DNA of 45,034 nucleotides from Oscillospiraceae bacterium (GCA_017536625.1 JAFXGY010000005.1:1-45034); one strand, 5' to 3'. Counted from the stretch's first letter, positions 7,326 to 16,300 are shown. A program made the numbers and translations. Notes: a model not told the origin generated them from the sequence alone.

Positions 7326-7776
7326 AATCCCCACCGGAATAAGAATGCTTATGCGCCGCTGCTGCGAAGCGACCCTTCGCACAGAAGGATTCACCGAACA
7401 GGGCGAAATCAGCATCAGCTTTGTTTCGAATGAGGAAATCAGAAAAATCAATGCCGAATTCCGCAATGTGGATGCTGTCACAGACGTAATTTCCTTCCCC
7501 TTGGGCGAAGACGGAATTTATGACCGCAACCCGGAAAGCGGCGCTCTTCTTCTCGGCGATATCGTAATTTCTCTCCAGAAGGCAGAGCAGCAGGCTGAAC
7601 TTTACGGACACACACTTCAAAGGGAAGTAGCATATCTCACCGTTCATTCGGTGCTGCATCTTCTCGGTTATGACCATGTCAACGGCGGCATGGAACAGGT
7701 ACATATGAGAGAAAGGGAGGAAACCGTCCTCGCGAAGCTCGGACTTCAGCGTGACGCAAGTTATGTCAATGAATAA
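7279..7776 (+). CDS. ybeY: Endoribonuclease YbeY (rRNA maturation)
   Basis: A 165-residue YbeY protein, a zinc-dependent endoribonuclease that acts in 16S rRNA 3' end maturation and ribosome quality control. The zinc motif H-x3-H-x5-H appears as HSVLHLLGYDH, and the family segment DVISFPLG is present. The start at 7279 gives the typical N-terminus and follows AAAGGA about 13 nt upstream; it lies 47 nt inside phoH, indicating translational coupling. An upstream in-frame ATG at 7222 would add 19 residues untypical of the family. Confidence 0.93.
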   Translation: MAIAKVIISNRQKEIKIPTGIRMLMRRCCEATLRTEGFTEQGEISISFVSNEEIRKINAEFRNVDAVTDVISFPLGEDGIYDRNPESGALLLGDIVISLQKAEQQAELYGHTLQREVAYLTVHSVLHLLGYDHVNGGMEQVHMREREETVLAKLGLQRDASYVNE

Positions 7777-8680
7777 TAAAAATTTTGAAACCAAATCCGC
7801 TTTTGTAGCAATAGTGGGAAGACCCAACGTCGGAAAAAGCTCGCTCCTCAATGCCCTCATCGGCGAAAAGGTCGCGGCGGTTTCCGCAAAGCCCCAGACC
7901 ACCAGAACCAGAATCACCGGTATCCTTACCAAAGGACTTACCCAGTTCGTTTTCATCGATACCCCCGGTCTTCATAAGCCGAAAACCAAGCTTGCCGATT
8001 TTATGGTAAAGCAGGTGGGAGATTCCGTCGCGGATGTGGATATCGCCATCCTTGTTGTTGAACCGAAGGGCGAAATCACCCAGCCGGAAAGAGATCTTAT
8101 CGAGCGTTTCAAAGCTCTTCGCCTTCCGGCAATCCTTTGCATAAATAAGATAGATACCCTTGAAAACAAAGAGGAAATGCTTGCGAAAATCGCAATGCTT
8201 TCCAAAGAATATAATTTTGACGAGGTAATCCCGATTTCCGCTCTTAAAAAGGACGGAATCAACATCCTCACCGATGAACTTGAAAAATATGCGGAAGAAG
8301 GCCCTCATTATTTTGCCGATGATTCCATCACCGACCAGCCCGAAAGAGCCATTGTTGCCGAACTTATCCGCGAAAGAATGCTTGTGGACCTTGAGGACGA
8401 AGTTCCCCACGGAATCGCCGTTTCAATCGAAGCAATGAAAGAGCGCGAAGGAAAAGATATGGTCGATATCGACGCCATCATCTATTGCGAACGCGACAGC
8501 CACAAAGGAATCATCATCGGCAAAAAAGGCGCAATGCTCAAAAAAATCGGCAGCGAATCCAGAATGAGCATCGAACGCTTCCTCGGCTGCAAAGCAAACC
8601 TTCAGCTTTGGGTAAAAGTCAAGGAAGACTGGCGCAACCGCGACGGACTTTTGCGCAACTTCGGCTTCACCGAACAGTAA
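7769..8680 (+). CDS. era: GTPase Era
   Basis: A 303-residue Era GTPase that binds 16S rRNA and takes part in 30S assembly. G1 GRPNVGKSS, G3 DTPG, G4 NKID and the C-terminal KH domain with GKKGAMLKKIG are visible. The start overlaps the end of ybeY by 8 nt. The ATG at 7763, two codons upstream, is equally possible since neither has a clear ribosome site; initiation is probably coupled to ybeY. Location after ybeY and before yqzL-recO is standard for the phylum. Confidence 0.95.
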   Translation: MNNKNFETKSAFVAIVGRPNVGKSSLLNALIGEKVAAVSAKPQTTRTRITGILTKGLTQFVFIDTPGLHKPKTKLADFMVKQVGDSVADVDIAILVVEPKGEITQPERDLIERFKALRLPAILCINKIDTLENKEEMLAKIAMLSKEYNFDEVIPISALKKDGINILTDELEKYAEEGPHYFADDSITDQPERAIVAELIRERMLVDLEDEVPHGIAVSIEAMKEREGKDMVDIDAIIYCERDSHKGIIIGKKGAMLKKIGSESRMSIERFLGCKANLQLWVKVKEDWRNRDGLLRNFGFTEQ

Positions 8681-8699
8681 TTTTTTGATATTTATTATA

Positions 8700-8721
8700 T
8701 GGCGGGGGCTTGTTCCCGCCG
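8700..8721. other. GC-rich hairpin GGCGGG-CCCGCC
   Basis: GGCGGGGGCTTGTTCCCGCC can fold into a stem of about eight pairs; no T-run on the plus strand follows. Same small palindrome family as 6166-6190. Confidence 0.45.
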
Positions 8722-8805
8722 TAAATAAAACATTTTTTACCTCTCATATCTTTTTTCAAAAATCATAAAATGTTACTGAAAAAACTTGATGCGGGGTAAA
8801 AGGCT

Positions 8806-9039
8806 ATGAACGAAAAATCTTGGAACGATTTTGAAAAAACAGGAAAAATAAGCGATTATCTGAATTATAAACTTTCAAACGCCAATGTGATAAACGAAAA
8901 GATAAACAGCGGCGAAATAAAGCCCGCTCTTCCCAATGATGTCGGAAAGCCGGAAGAATCTTCGGATTTCAAAAAGCTTCATTTTTCCGTAAACGGCGGT
9001 ATAGGTTATGCAAATCAAGACCAAAGGCATCGTCCTTAA
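8806..9039 (+). CDS. YqzL-like small protein
   Basis: A 77-residue protein whose start, SWNDFEKTGKISDYLNYK (residues 5-22), matches the core of the short YqzL family (W..F..TG.i..YL.YK) that sits between era and recO in many Bacillota. Position and motif agree. Here it carries a further 55-residue hydrophilic extension with no recognisable domain, and its end overlaps recO by 32 nt. The ribosome site is weak (AAAAGG, close to the ATG). The function of YqzL is unknown. Confidence 0.75.
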   Translation: MNEKSWNDFEKTGKISDYLNYKLSNANVINEKINSGEIKPALPNDVGKPEESSDFKKLHFSVNGGIGYANQDQRHRP

Positions 9040-9757
9040 AGCACAGGATTATAACGAAAACGATAAGCTCCTTATGATTCTTACAGAAGATAAAGGGGTT
9101 ATCTATGCCTATGCTTCCGGCGCAAGAAGAATGAAAAGCACCCTTTCAACCGTTTCTTCAATGCTTTGCTACGGGGAATTTGTGCTTTTCAAAAACCGTG
9201 ATAAATATACCGTGGATTCCGCCGAAAGCGAAAGGCTTTTTTATGGGATAAGAAACGACCTTGACAGCCTTTCGTACGCAAGCTATTTCTGCGAACTTTG
9301 CCTTCAGGCTGCGAACCCGGAGGAGGAAGCGAAGGATATTCTTCGCCTGCTCCTCAATACATTACATATGCTTGAAAACAAAAAGGCGCACCCGGCTTTG
9401 CTCAAGGCGATTTTTGAACTGCGGCTTATGAGCCTTATCGGATATGCCCCGGATCTTATTGCCTGCGGCGAATGCGGCGAATTTGAAAAGCCCGCATATT
9501 GGTTCAATATCGAAAGCGGAAGTGTTATCTGCACGGATTGCCGACCGAACGGAGCAAACGGAGAAATCCTTCTTTCAAAAGCAGCCTTCCTTGCAGCAAG
9601 ACATATTGTTTATGCCCCGATGGAACAGCTTTTTTCGTTCCGCATAGGTGAAAACGCCCTTATTGAACTTTCTAACGCGGCAGAAAGATATTCCGTTTCC
9701 CATATTGACAAAAGACTGCCGACTTTGGAATTTCTTAATTCCATACGCTCTTTTTAA
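9008..9757 (+). CDS. recO: DNA repair protein RecO
   Basis: A 249-residue RecO, which helps load RecA onto SSB-coated single-stranded DNA with RecR in recombinational repair. The N-terminal OB-fold segment (TKGIVLKAQDYNENDKLLMI), the central helical part and a zinc-ribbon-like pair of Cys motifs (CGEC about residue 156 and CTDC about residue 176) are visible. The start follows GGCGGT by 7 nt and overlaps the yqzL-like gene, which suggests coupling. Confidence 0.93.
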   Translation: MQIKTKGIVLKAQDYNENDKLLMILTEDKGVIYAYASGARRMKSTLSTVSSMLCYGEFVLFKNRDKYTVDSAESERLFYGIRNDLDSLSYASYFCELCLQAANPEEEAKDILRLLLNTLHMLENKKAHPALLKAIFELRLMSLIGYAPDLIACGECGEFEKPAYWFNIESGSVICTDCRPNGANGEILLSKAAFLAARHIVYAPMEQLFSFRIGENALIELSNAAERYSVSHIDKRLPTLEFLNSIRSF

Positions 9758-9858
9758 TTTTACTTTTTATGTTCTGCCGCCGGATTTCGGCGGCAAAACC
9801 GCAGATATTCAGAATTTCAGATTATTTATAACTTGAAGAATACTTCAGAGGTAAAAAT

Positions 9859-12246
9859 ATGACCGAAAACAGACATTACAGGGCATTGGAGCTTGATAAA
9901 ATCCTTAACATGCTCAGCGAATGCACCGGCTGTGATGACAGCCGCCGCCTTGCCCTTGAAACCGAACCGAAAACGACCCTTCGTGAAGCGAAGCGCCTTA
10001 TGGACAGAACCGCGGATGCATTCATGCTTTCCGCAAGGTTCGGTGCGCCTTCCCTTCATGGGGTAAAAAACGTCACCGGTTCGCTCAAACGTGCCCAGAT
10101 GGGTGCGACTCTTTCTCTTCCGGAACTTATTGATATTGAAAGATTCCTCAAAGCTCTGCGTGAAATGAAGGATTTCCGCAGCAATTACGAGGGTGAAAGC
10201 GCAACTTCTCTTGATGAATACTTCGAAAGCCTTATGCCGAACCAGCGCCTTGAGGAAAAAATCGGCTTCACGGTCGTTTCCGAAGATGAAGTAAGCGACA
10301 CCGCAAGCCCCACCCTTGCGGATATCCGCAGAAAGATACGCAATTCCCAAAGCAAGGTAAAGGAACAGCTGGACAGGCTTATCCATTCAAACACTTATGC
10401 AAAATATCTTCAGGAACCTATTGTCACCATGCGTGACGGGCGTTACTGTGTTCCGGTAAAAGCGGAATACCGCAACGAGATAAAGGGCATGGTCCATGAT
10501 ACTTCCGGTTCCGGCGCAACAATATTCATCGAACCCGCCGGAGTGGTTGACGAAAATAACGAAACCAGTGTTCTTAAAGCCAAGGAACAGCAGGAAATCC
10601 AGCGCATACTCTATGAACTTTCCTGCGATATCGGAAACCACGCCGAAGCCTTCATCGAAGATTATTCCGCAATTGTGGAACTTGACCTTTATTTTGCGAA
10701 GGCAAGACTTGCTTCGAAGATGAACGCTTCCGTTCCGAATCTTTCCGATGACGGAAAAGTCCGCCTTTCAAAAGCAAGACACCCCCTTATCGATAAAAAG
10801 AAAATAGTTCCGATAGATATCGCTCTCGGTTATGATTACGACGTGCTTGTAATCACCGGTCCCAATACCGGCGGCAAAACCGTTGCGCTTAAAACCATCG
10901 GACTTTTGACCCTTATGGCCATGTGCGGGCTTATGATCCCCGCCGGGGAAAGCTCTTCCGTTTCCGTTTTCGAAAACGTCTTTGCGGATATCGGCGACGA
11001 ACAGAGCATTGAACAAAGCCTTTCGACTTTCTCTTCCCACATCAACAACACCATAAAAATCCTTGAAAAAACCGATGACAGAAGCCTTGTTCTTCTTGAT
11101 GAGCTTGGAGCGGGAACCGACCCAATCGAAGGTGCCGCTCTTGCCGTTGCAATTATCGAGCGCCTTAAACTTTACGGCGCAAAGGTTGCCGCAACCACTC
11201 ACTATGCCGAAATCAAGATGTATGCCCTTCAGACCCCGAGAGTTGAAAACGCCTGCTGCGAATTCAATGTCGAAACCCTTTCGCCTACCTATCGTCTTTT
11301 GGTTGGCGTTCCGGGAAAATCCAACGCTTTCGCCATAACCGAACGTCTTGGAATGGATGTCAGCGTTGTTGACAGAGCAAGAGAGCTTGTTTCCGCAGAA
11401 AACGCGAACTTCGAGGACGTTGTTGAAAAACTCGAACAAAGCCGCCAGCAGCTTGAAAAAGAGCACGAAAAAGCAGAAAATTACAGAAAAGAAACCGAGC
11501 GTATCCGCCTTGAAATTGCGAAGGAAAAAGAGGAGATGGAGCGCAGCAAGGAAAAGGAACTCGAAGCGGCGCGCCTTTCCGCAAAACGGCTTGTGGAACA
11601 GGTTCGTGCGGAAGCACAGAAGCTTATTGACGAGATAACCGAAACCCAGAAGGCTGCAGATGCGGAATCTTCCGCTGATATGGTCGCAAGGGCAAGGGCA
11701 CAGATGAAAACCGGCATCGGAAGGATTCAGGATATTGCGGACCCCATTGCTTCGAAAGAAAGCGGCTACCGGCTTCCAAGGAACCTTGTTCGCGGCGATA
11801 CCGTGCGCATAAACGGCATGAGCAAGGACGGAACTCTCGTCGGACTTCCTGACGGAGCGGGTTATTGCCTTGTTCAAACCGGCATAGTGAAATCCAAAGT
11901 CCATATTTCCGAACTTCGTCTTATCGAAAATAACAAATCCAAAAAGAATACCCTCGGCGGCGGTTCCGTGACGAAAAATATCACAAGCGCCGCAAAAAGA
12001 AAAGCCGCTTCGGAAGTTGACCTTCGCGGCATGGATGTGGAGCAGGGCCTGCTTGAAATGGACAGATTCATTGATGAATGTGTGCTCCTGAACCTCAACA
12101 CCGTTTCCATAATCCACGGAAAAGGCACAGGCGTTCTTCGTGCGGCGGTTCATCAGGCGCTTAAAAAGAACAAAGCCGTCCGCAGCTTCCGCCTTGGGGT
12201 TTATGGTGAAGGCGAAACCGGCGTTACCATAGTGGAACTTAAATGA
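9859..12246 (+). CDS. mutS2: Endonuclease MutS2
   Basis: A 795-residue MutS2. In order: helical core/clamp (about 1-320), ATPase with Walker A GPNTGGKTVALK (about 333) and Walker B LVLLDELGAGTDP, a charged coiled coil (about 515-620), a KOW-like segment, and a C-terminal Smr nuclease domain (about 718-795) with VDLRGMDVEQGLLEMDRFI and the HGKGTGVLR loop. MutS2 lacks mismatch recognition; in Bacillota it has been tied to suppressing recombination and to rescuing collided ribosomes. AGAGGT lies 9 nt before the ATG. The stop overlaps the next start (ATGA). Confidence 0.96.
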   Translation: MTENRHYRALELDKILNMLSECTGCDDSRRLALETEPKTTLREAKRLMDRTADAFMLSARFGAPSLHGVKNVTGSLKRAQMGATLSLPELIDIERFLKALREMKDFRSNYEGESATSLDEYFESLMPNQRLEEKIGFTVVSEDEVSDTASPTLADIRRKIRNSQSKVKEQLDRLIHSNTYAKYLQEPIVTMRDGRYCVPVKAEYRNEIKGMVHDTSGSGATIFIEPAGVVDENNETSVLKAKEQQEIQRILYELSCDIGNHAEAFIEDYSAIVELDLYFAKARLASKMNASVPNLSDDGKVRLSKARHPLIDKKKIVPIDIALGYDYDVLVITGPNTGGKTVALKTIGLLTLMAMCGLMIPAGESSSVSVFENVFADIGDEQSIEQSLSTFSSHINNTIKILEKTDDRSLVLLDELGAGTDPIEGAALAVAIIERLKLYGAKVAATTHYAEIKMYALQTPRVENACCEFNVETLSPTYRLLVGVPGKSNAFAITERLGMDVSVVDRARELVSAENANFEDVVEKLEQSRQQLEKEHEKAENYRKETERIRLEIAKEKEEMERSKEKELEAARLSAKRLVEQVRAEAQKLIDEITETQKAADAESSADMVARARAQMKTGIGRIQDIADPIASKESGYRLPRNLVRGDTVRINGMSKDGTLVGLPDGAGYCLVQTGIVKSKVHISELRLIENNKSKKNTLGGGSVTKNITSAAKRKAASEVDLRGMDVEQGLLEMDRFIDECVLLNLNTVSIIHGKGTGVLRAAVHQALKKNKAVRSFRLGVYGEGETGVTIVELK

Positions 12247-12710
12247 ACAAACTGGTTTTTGATTCACCCATAGGAAAAATTGCGGTTTTTGCCGAAAACG
12301 GCTTTCTGGTTCGGGTAAAGCTTAAATCCAAAGAGGAAAGCGACGGCAAAATTTCCGAAAAAATCCTTTTTGAAGCAAAAAAACAGCTTTCGGAATATTT
12401 TTCCGGAAAAAGAACGGAATTTGATTTGAAATATCGTTTTAACGGAACGGATTTCCAGAATTCCGTGTGGAGGGAACTCGAAAAAATCCCTTTCGGAAAA
12501 ACAAAAACCTATGGCGAAATTGCGGCAGCCATATTGAAACCGAGGGCATCAAGAGCCGTAGGCTCCGCCTGCAACAAAAACCCGCTGGCAATAATCGTTC
12601 CATGCCACAGGGTAATCGGAAAGGGCGGAAAGCCAACCGGCTTTGCCTTTGGAACAGAAACAAAAGAACGGCTCCTTGGTCACGAAGCCTTTGACAGCAA
12701 AGGAGAATAA
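12243..12710 (+). CDS. ogt: Methylated-DNA-protein cysteine methyltransferase
   Basis: A 155-residue O6-alkylguanine-DNA alkyltransferase that transfers the alkyl group from guanine to its own cysteine. The acceptor motif IIVPCHRVIG and the helix-turn-helix stretch with RAVGSACNKNPL are visible. Length is typical of a single-domain Ogt without an Ada regulator. It overlaps mutS2 by 4 nt and shares its tail with the ribosome site of the next gene, so the three genes form a likely operon. Confidence 0.93.
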   Translation: MNKLVFDSPIGKIAVFAENGFLVRVKLKSKEESDGKISEKILFEAKKQLSEYFSGKRTEFDLKYRFNGTDFQNSVWRELEKIPFGKTKTYGEIAAAILKPRASRAVGSACNKNPLAIIVPCHRVIGKGGKPTGFAFGTETKERLLGHEAFDSKGE

Positions 12711-12714
12711 AAAA

Positions 12715-13845
12715 ATGAAACTCGAATGGAAAACCTGCGCAAAAATTGCGGTAAGCATTTTCGCGCTCTATCTTGCCATAACATATTGGAAGGCCGCCGC
12801 CGGATTCATCGGAACGGTAATCGGCGCCGCTTCGCCGCTTGTAATCGGCTGCGCCGCGGCTTATGTCCTCAATCTTCTTATGACTTTTTATGAAAAACAC
12901 TTTTTCGGAAAAGTTAAAAACCAAAAAGTCATAAAAGCAAAAAGACCGGTCTGCATGATTCTTGCCTTTATAACCCTTCTTGCGGTAATCGCCTTGGTAA
13001 TCGGGCTTGTTCTTCCGGAATTCATTTCCGCAATTATGATTGTTGTGGATTATATTCCGGATGCGGCAAACTGGGTTGTTGAACAGCTTGAAAAGTTTGA
13101 ATATGTTCCGCAGGATATCATTGATATGATAACTTCCATCGACTGGAAATCCCAGATAGAGAAGATTGTTTCTGTTGTGACTTCCGGAGTGAGCGACGTT
13201 ATGGGAGTTGTGATTTCGACTGTTTCGACTGTTGTGGGCGGAATTGTGACCGCGTTCCTCAGCATAATTTTTACGATTTATATTCTTCTTGATAAAGAAA
13301 AACTCGGAAGCCAGGCCGACCGCATTGCAAAAAAATATCTCAATGAAAAACTTTACGGAAAATTCCGCTACGTTCTTTCTGTGCTCAATAACTGTTTCAG
13401 CAAATATATAATCGGCCAGTGCACCGAAGCGGTTATCCTCGGCTGTCTTTGCACCGTCGGAATGTGGATCCTCGGGCTTCCCTATGCAACAATGATAGGC
13501 GCCCTTGTTGCTTTCACCGCGCTTATTCCCGTTGCGGGCGCATTTATCGGCGGAGCGGTTGGCGCATTTATGATTCTGATGGTGAACCCGCTTCAGGCGC
13601 TTATTTTCGTTGTATATCTTGTTGTGCTCCAACAGCTTGAAGGCAACATCATTTATCCAAAGGTTGTGGGTTCTTCCATGGGACTTCCGGCAATATGGGT
13701 TCTTGCGGCTGTAACCATCGGCGGCGGCGTTATGGGCGTTCTCGGAATGCTTGTCGGCGTTCCAATCGCGGCGGCAATTTATGTTATCGTTAAAAACGAC
13801 GTAAACGGCCTTACGGAAGAAAAAATCAAAGCCGCCCTTGAATAA
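12715..13845 (+). CDS. AI-2E family transporter (PerM/YhhT-like)
   Basis: A 376-residue integral membrane protein of the AI-2E transporter superfamily, with about eight hydrophobic spans: two near the N-terminus, one near residue 85, and a cluster beyond residue 160. The C-terminal conserved part contains GNIIYPKVVGSSMGLPAIWV and GVMGVLGMLVGVPIAA. Substrates vary in the family (autoinducer-2 and Na+/H+ exchange have been proposed), so none is assigned. The start at 12715 follows AAAGGAG; a more distal in-frame ATG lies inside ogt and is rejected. Confidence 0.88.
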   Translation: MKLEWKTCAKIAVSIFALYLAITYWKAAAGFIGTVIGAASPLVIGCAAAYVLNLLMTFYEKHFFGKVKNQKVIKAKRPVCMILAFITLLAVIALVIGLVLPEFISAIMIVVDYIPDAANWVVEQLEKFEYVPQDIIDMITSIDWKSQIEKIVSVVTSGVSDVMGVVISTVSTVVGGIVTAFLSIIFTIYILLDKEKLGSQADRIAKKYLNEKLYGKFRYVLSVLNNCFSKYIIGQCTEAVILGCLCTVGMWILGLPYATMIGALVAFTALIPVAGAFIGGAVGAFMILMVNPLQALIFVVYLVVLQQLEGNIIYPKVVGSSMGLPAIWVLAAVTIGGGVMGVLGMLVGVPIAAAIYVIVKNDVNGLTEEKIKAALE

Positions 13846-13969
13846 AAGCCTTTCCATTGAGGGTAAGACGTCTTTTTTTGCTTTGCCGAAAAAGACGGAT
13901 GAGTTGCAGAAGTAAAACGGCTTATTTTGTTGGATATAAGGATAAATAGTAAATGAAAGGCGGGTTTGC

Positions 13970-14218
13970 ATGAGAAAGGCTGCAATATGTATTGCGATAG
14001 TTTCAATTATCGTTTTTATAATTGCCTGGGGAACGGGCGGAATCATGATTTACGAAAACGATTATGAAAGCAACGCGTGGCTCTATGTCGGACTGATTTC
14101 AATGGTAATCTTTTTTGGCTGTCTGATTTATCTCAAAACGACCCGCTGTACGCATTGCGGAAGGATAAACCCGACTTTTGGGGAATTCTGCCCTTATTGC
14201 GGAAAGAAAATTAAATGA
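13970..14218 (+). CDS. Small membrane protein with C-terminal zinc ribbon
   Basis: An 82-residue protein of unrecognised family. Two transmembrane helices (about 4-26 and 37-54) are followed by a zinc-ribbon of two Cys pairs, CTHCG and CPYCGKK (residues 59-80). The ribbon would face the cytoplasm. Such membrane-anchored ribbons are common in Clostridia; their ligands are unknown. A Shine-Dalgarno-like AAAGGCGGG lies about 8 nt upstream. It is the last gene of this plus-strand run, before a bidirectional terminator. Confidence 0.75.
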   Translation: MRKAAICIAIVSIIVFIIAWGTGGIMIYENDYESNAWLYVGLISMVIFFGCLIYLKTTRCTHCGRINPTFGEFCPYCGKKIK

Positions 14219-14235
14219 ATTTTCAATTAAAAAAT

Positions 14236-14267
14236 AAAAGCCGGACTGTATTTGCAGTCCGGCTTTT
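14236..14267. terminator. Bidirectional intrinsic terminator
   Basis: AAAAGCCGGACTG pairs with CAGTCCGGCTTTT around a short loop, giving U-tracts on both strands; it serves the zinc-ribbon gene and the convergent phosphofructokinase gene. Confidence 0.88.
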
Positions 14268-14284
14268 GCCTTTTTATAAAATTA

Positions 14285-15544
14285 TTATTCATTAACAGGT
14301 TCCGCGGGAATACGTTTGAGTCTTGCATATTTGGGCATTCCGTGTTCATAAGGGGTATCGATTTCGCCCTGAATAAGCGGAACGACGTATTCGATGAATT
14401 CATCGGTAACGTTGTTTCCTCCTTCGTTGATCCATTCACGCGGAACACATTTTTCTGCGTTTGCAACGTCTTTAAGGTCGATAAGGACGGGGGTGCATTT
14501 ATAAATGCCGTATTTGGTATCGCGGCGGAAGCCAACCATTTTTCCGGTTTCGCCGGAAACAGCGGCTTCAACAGCAAAAGCACCTGCCATTTCCGCTTCG
14601 TCACGGTCGGTTTTGGAAGCCGCATGGCTTGCGCATCTCTGGAGAAGGGAAAGTTCGATTCCGCGGACTTTGGAACCGGTTTTTGCGCGGATTATATTGG
14701 ACATGGTTGCCGCAAGTCCGCCAAGCTGGGAATGACCGAATTCATCGATTATGCTGAGGTCGTTGATGCCGTATTCGCTGATGAATTTGCCGTGTTTATC
14801 CTTGATTCCTTCGGAGAAAACAAGAACAATGCGTTTGTGGTGTTTGTGGAATTCATCAAGATCCTTGAAGAACTGGTCCATATCGAAAGGAACTTCGGGA
14901 AGATAAACGAATGCGGGACCTTCGCAGCAGATTTTTGAAAGTGCGGCAGCACCCGCAAGCCAGCCTGCGTGGCGTCCCATAACTTCGATGACGACAATGG
15001 CGTCACGGTCATAAACATGAACGTCCTTGATAACTTCGGCGACGGAAAGGGCTATGTATTTTGCGGAAGAACCGAATCCGGGGCAATGGTCGGTGCCGAC
15101 AAGGTCGTTGTCTATGGTTTTCGGAACACCGATTATGCGGCATTCATAATCCTGGGTTGCCATATATTCCGAAATTTTGTTGCAGGTGTCCATGCTGTCG
15201 TTGCCGCCGTTATAGAAGAAATAGCGGATATCGTATTTTTTGAAAATTTCAAGAATACGTTTATAATCCGTATCGTCCTCGCGGAAATCTTTGAGTTTAT
15301 AGCGGCAGCTTCTGATAAGGGAAGCGGGGGTCGTGAGCATAAGTTCGAGGGTTTCGGCATCTTCTTTTCCCATATCGATAATATTGTCGTCAAGAACGCC
15401 GCGGATTCCGTGCTGTGCGGCAAGGACCTTTGTAATGCATTTTTTGCCCAGCGCGGTTTTAATAACACCGTATGCGCTGGAGTTGATAACAGCGGTAGGA
15501 CCGCCGGATTGACCGATAAGACATGCGCCGATAAGTTCGCTCAT
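14285..15544 (-). CDS. pfp: PPi-dependent 6-phosphofructokinase
   Basis: A 419-residue phosphofructokinase that phosphorylates fructose 6-phosphate in glycolysis. The nucleotide-site motif reads GGNDS where ATP enzymes have GGDGS, and the next motif reads PKTIDND where ATP enzymes have PGTIDND. The Asp and Lys at these two places are the established markers of pyrophosphate-dependent enzymes, for which the reaction is reversible. Family segments GQSGGPTAVINSS and EVMGRHAGWLAG are present. The start at 15544 follows AGGGGGC by 8 nt; an earlier ATG at 15589 lacks a site. Phosphoryl donor is inference from these residues. Confidence 0.9.
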   Translation of the reverse strand: MSELIGACLIGQSGGPTAVINSSAYGVIKTALGKKCITKVLAAQHGIRGVLDDNIIDMGKEDAETLELMLTTPASLIRSCRYKLKDFREDDTDYKRILEIFKKYDIRYFFYNGGNDSMDTCNKISEYMATQDYECRIIGVPKTIDNDLVGTDHCPGFGSSAKYIALSVAEVIKDVHVYDRDAIVVIEVMGRHAGWLAGAAALSKICCEGPAFVYLPEVPFDMDQFFKDLDEFHKHHKRIVLVFSEGIKDKHGKFISEYGINDLSIIDEFGHSQLGGLAATMSNIIRAKTGSKVRGIELSLLQRCASHAASKTDRDEAEMAGAFAVEAAVSGETGKMVGFRRDTKYGIYKCTPVLIDLKDVANAEKCVPREWINEGGNNVTDEFIEYVVPLIQGEIDTPYEHGMPKYARLKRIPAEPVNE

Positions 15545-15636
15545 AAATAATTGCCCCCTGTAAAGCTTGAATATTTTGTTAATTTCCACAATGTCCGTTC
15601 CGCAAAAACGGCGCAGCTGTGTATATTAATAACATT

Positions 15637-15665
15637 ATTTTATCACAGAATTTGTTAATCTTCAA
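15637..15665 (-). promoter_or_regulatory. Promoter of the phosphofructokinase gene
   Basis: On the minus strand TTGAAG (15665-15660), 17-nt spacer, TAAAAT (15642-15637). The leader to the start codon is about 85 nt and contains a modest GC hairpin. Confidence 0.55.
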
Positions 15666-15688
15666 TATAAAAGAAATACGAAAAATTA

Positions 15689-15716
15689 TTGAAAAAATTG
15701 GAACTTATGATATACT
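15689..15716 (+). promoter_or_regulatory. Promoter of the anchored unknown protein
   Basis: TTGAAA (15689-15694), 16-nt spacer, TATACT (15711-15716); the start codon is about 30 nt downstream. Confidence 0.5.
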
Positions 15717-15748
15717 GTTATAGTATAATTCTTTCGGGAGTGAATTTT

Positions 15749-16261
15749 TTGTCTTATAACAGAGAAACCAATATAAAAACTTTTTTGGCGTCGCTTATTT
15801 TTGTAATAGTAATTGCGGCTTTCGCCGTTGCTGGCTTTCTTGTTTTCGGCGGGGAAGCTCCCGCAGAGGAAGATGTTTATCCCTGGATAACTTCCGACCA
15901 CGCAGCGGTGGGCGGATTGCTTGACGGAACATATTATTCCGGTGAAAAAAATCCTTCCGGCGTGCTTTCATATAAAATCGCAGGGGAAATCACAGTCGGA
16001 CCGGACGGCAAAGGCGATTTCAAAATTGAAAACTCCGGAAAGAACACCTGCCTTATCAAGGTGAGCATCGCAATAAACGGAGAAACTATGTATCAGACCG
16101 GATATATAAAACCTAACGAGCATATTTCCGAAGATGTGCTCGATTCTGTTCCCGCGGTGGGAACTTACAGCGCCGAAGCAATTTTTGAAGGCTTCGATCC
16201 AAATACCGAAAGCTCCATCGGTGCCGCAAAAGAAAATATTACCATAACGGTTATTCCGTAA
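15749..16261 (+). CDS. Membrane-anchored extracellular protein, unknown
   Basis: A 170-residue protein with a short basic N-terminus, one transmembrane helix (about 11-32) and an outside domain rich in beta-strand-like patterns. GDFKIENSGKNTCLIKVSIAI and YQTGYIKPNEHISEDV look like an immunoglobulin-like fold, but no family is recognised. The start is TTG at 15749, chosen for GGGAG at 15736-15740 with an 8-nt gap; the ATG at 15689 overlaps the promoter. The gene is monocistronic and ends at a bidirectional terminator. A surface or envelope role is an inference from topology. Confidence 0.75.
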   Translation: MSYNRETNIKTFLASLIFVIVIAAFAVAGFLVFGGEAPAEEDVYPWITSDHAAVGGLLDGTYYSGEKNPSGVLSYKIAGEITVGPDGKGDFKIENSGKNTCLIKVSIAINGETMYQTGYIKPNEHISEDVLDSVPAVGTYSAEAIFEGFDPNTESSIGAAKENITITVIP

Positions 16262-16270
16262 CCAAAAACC

Positions 16271-16300
16271 GCCGTGCTCGTTTTTGAGCACGGCTTTTTT
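16271..16300. terminator. Bidirectional terminator
   Basis: GCCGTGCTC pairs with GAGCACGGC around a TTTTT-containing loop, then TTTTTT on the plus strand and A-rich sequence on the left for the convergent DUF4363 gene. Confidence 0.88.

Noticed and set aside
10768-12267. A 499-codon open frame on the minus strand
   Set aside because: Antisense to mutS2; no ribosome site, compositionally odd.
12439-14046. A 535-codon open frame on the minus strand
   Set aside because: Antisense to ogt and the AI-2E permease; low-complexity His/Asn/Arg-rich translation typical of shadows.
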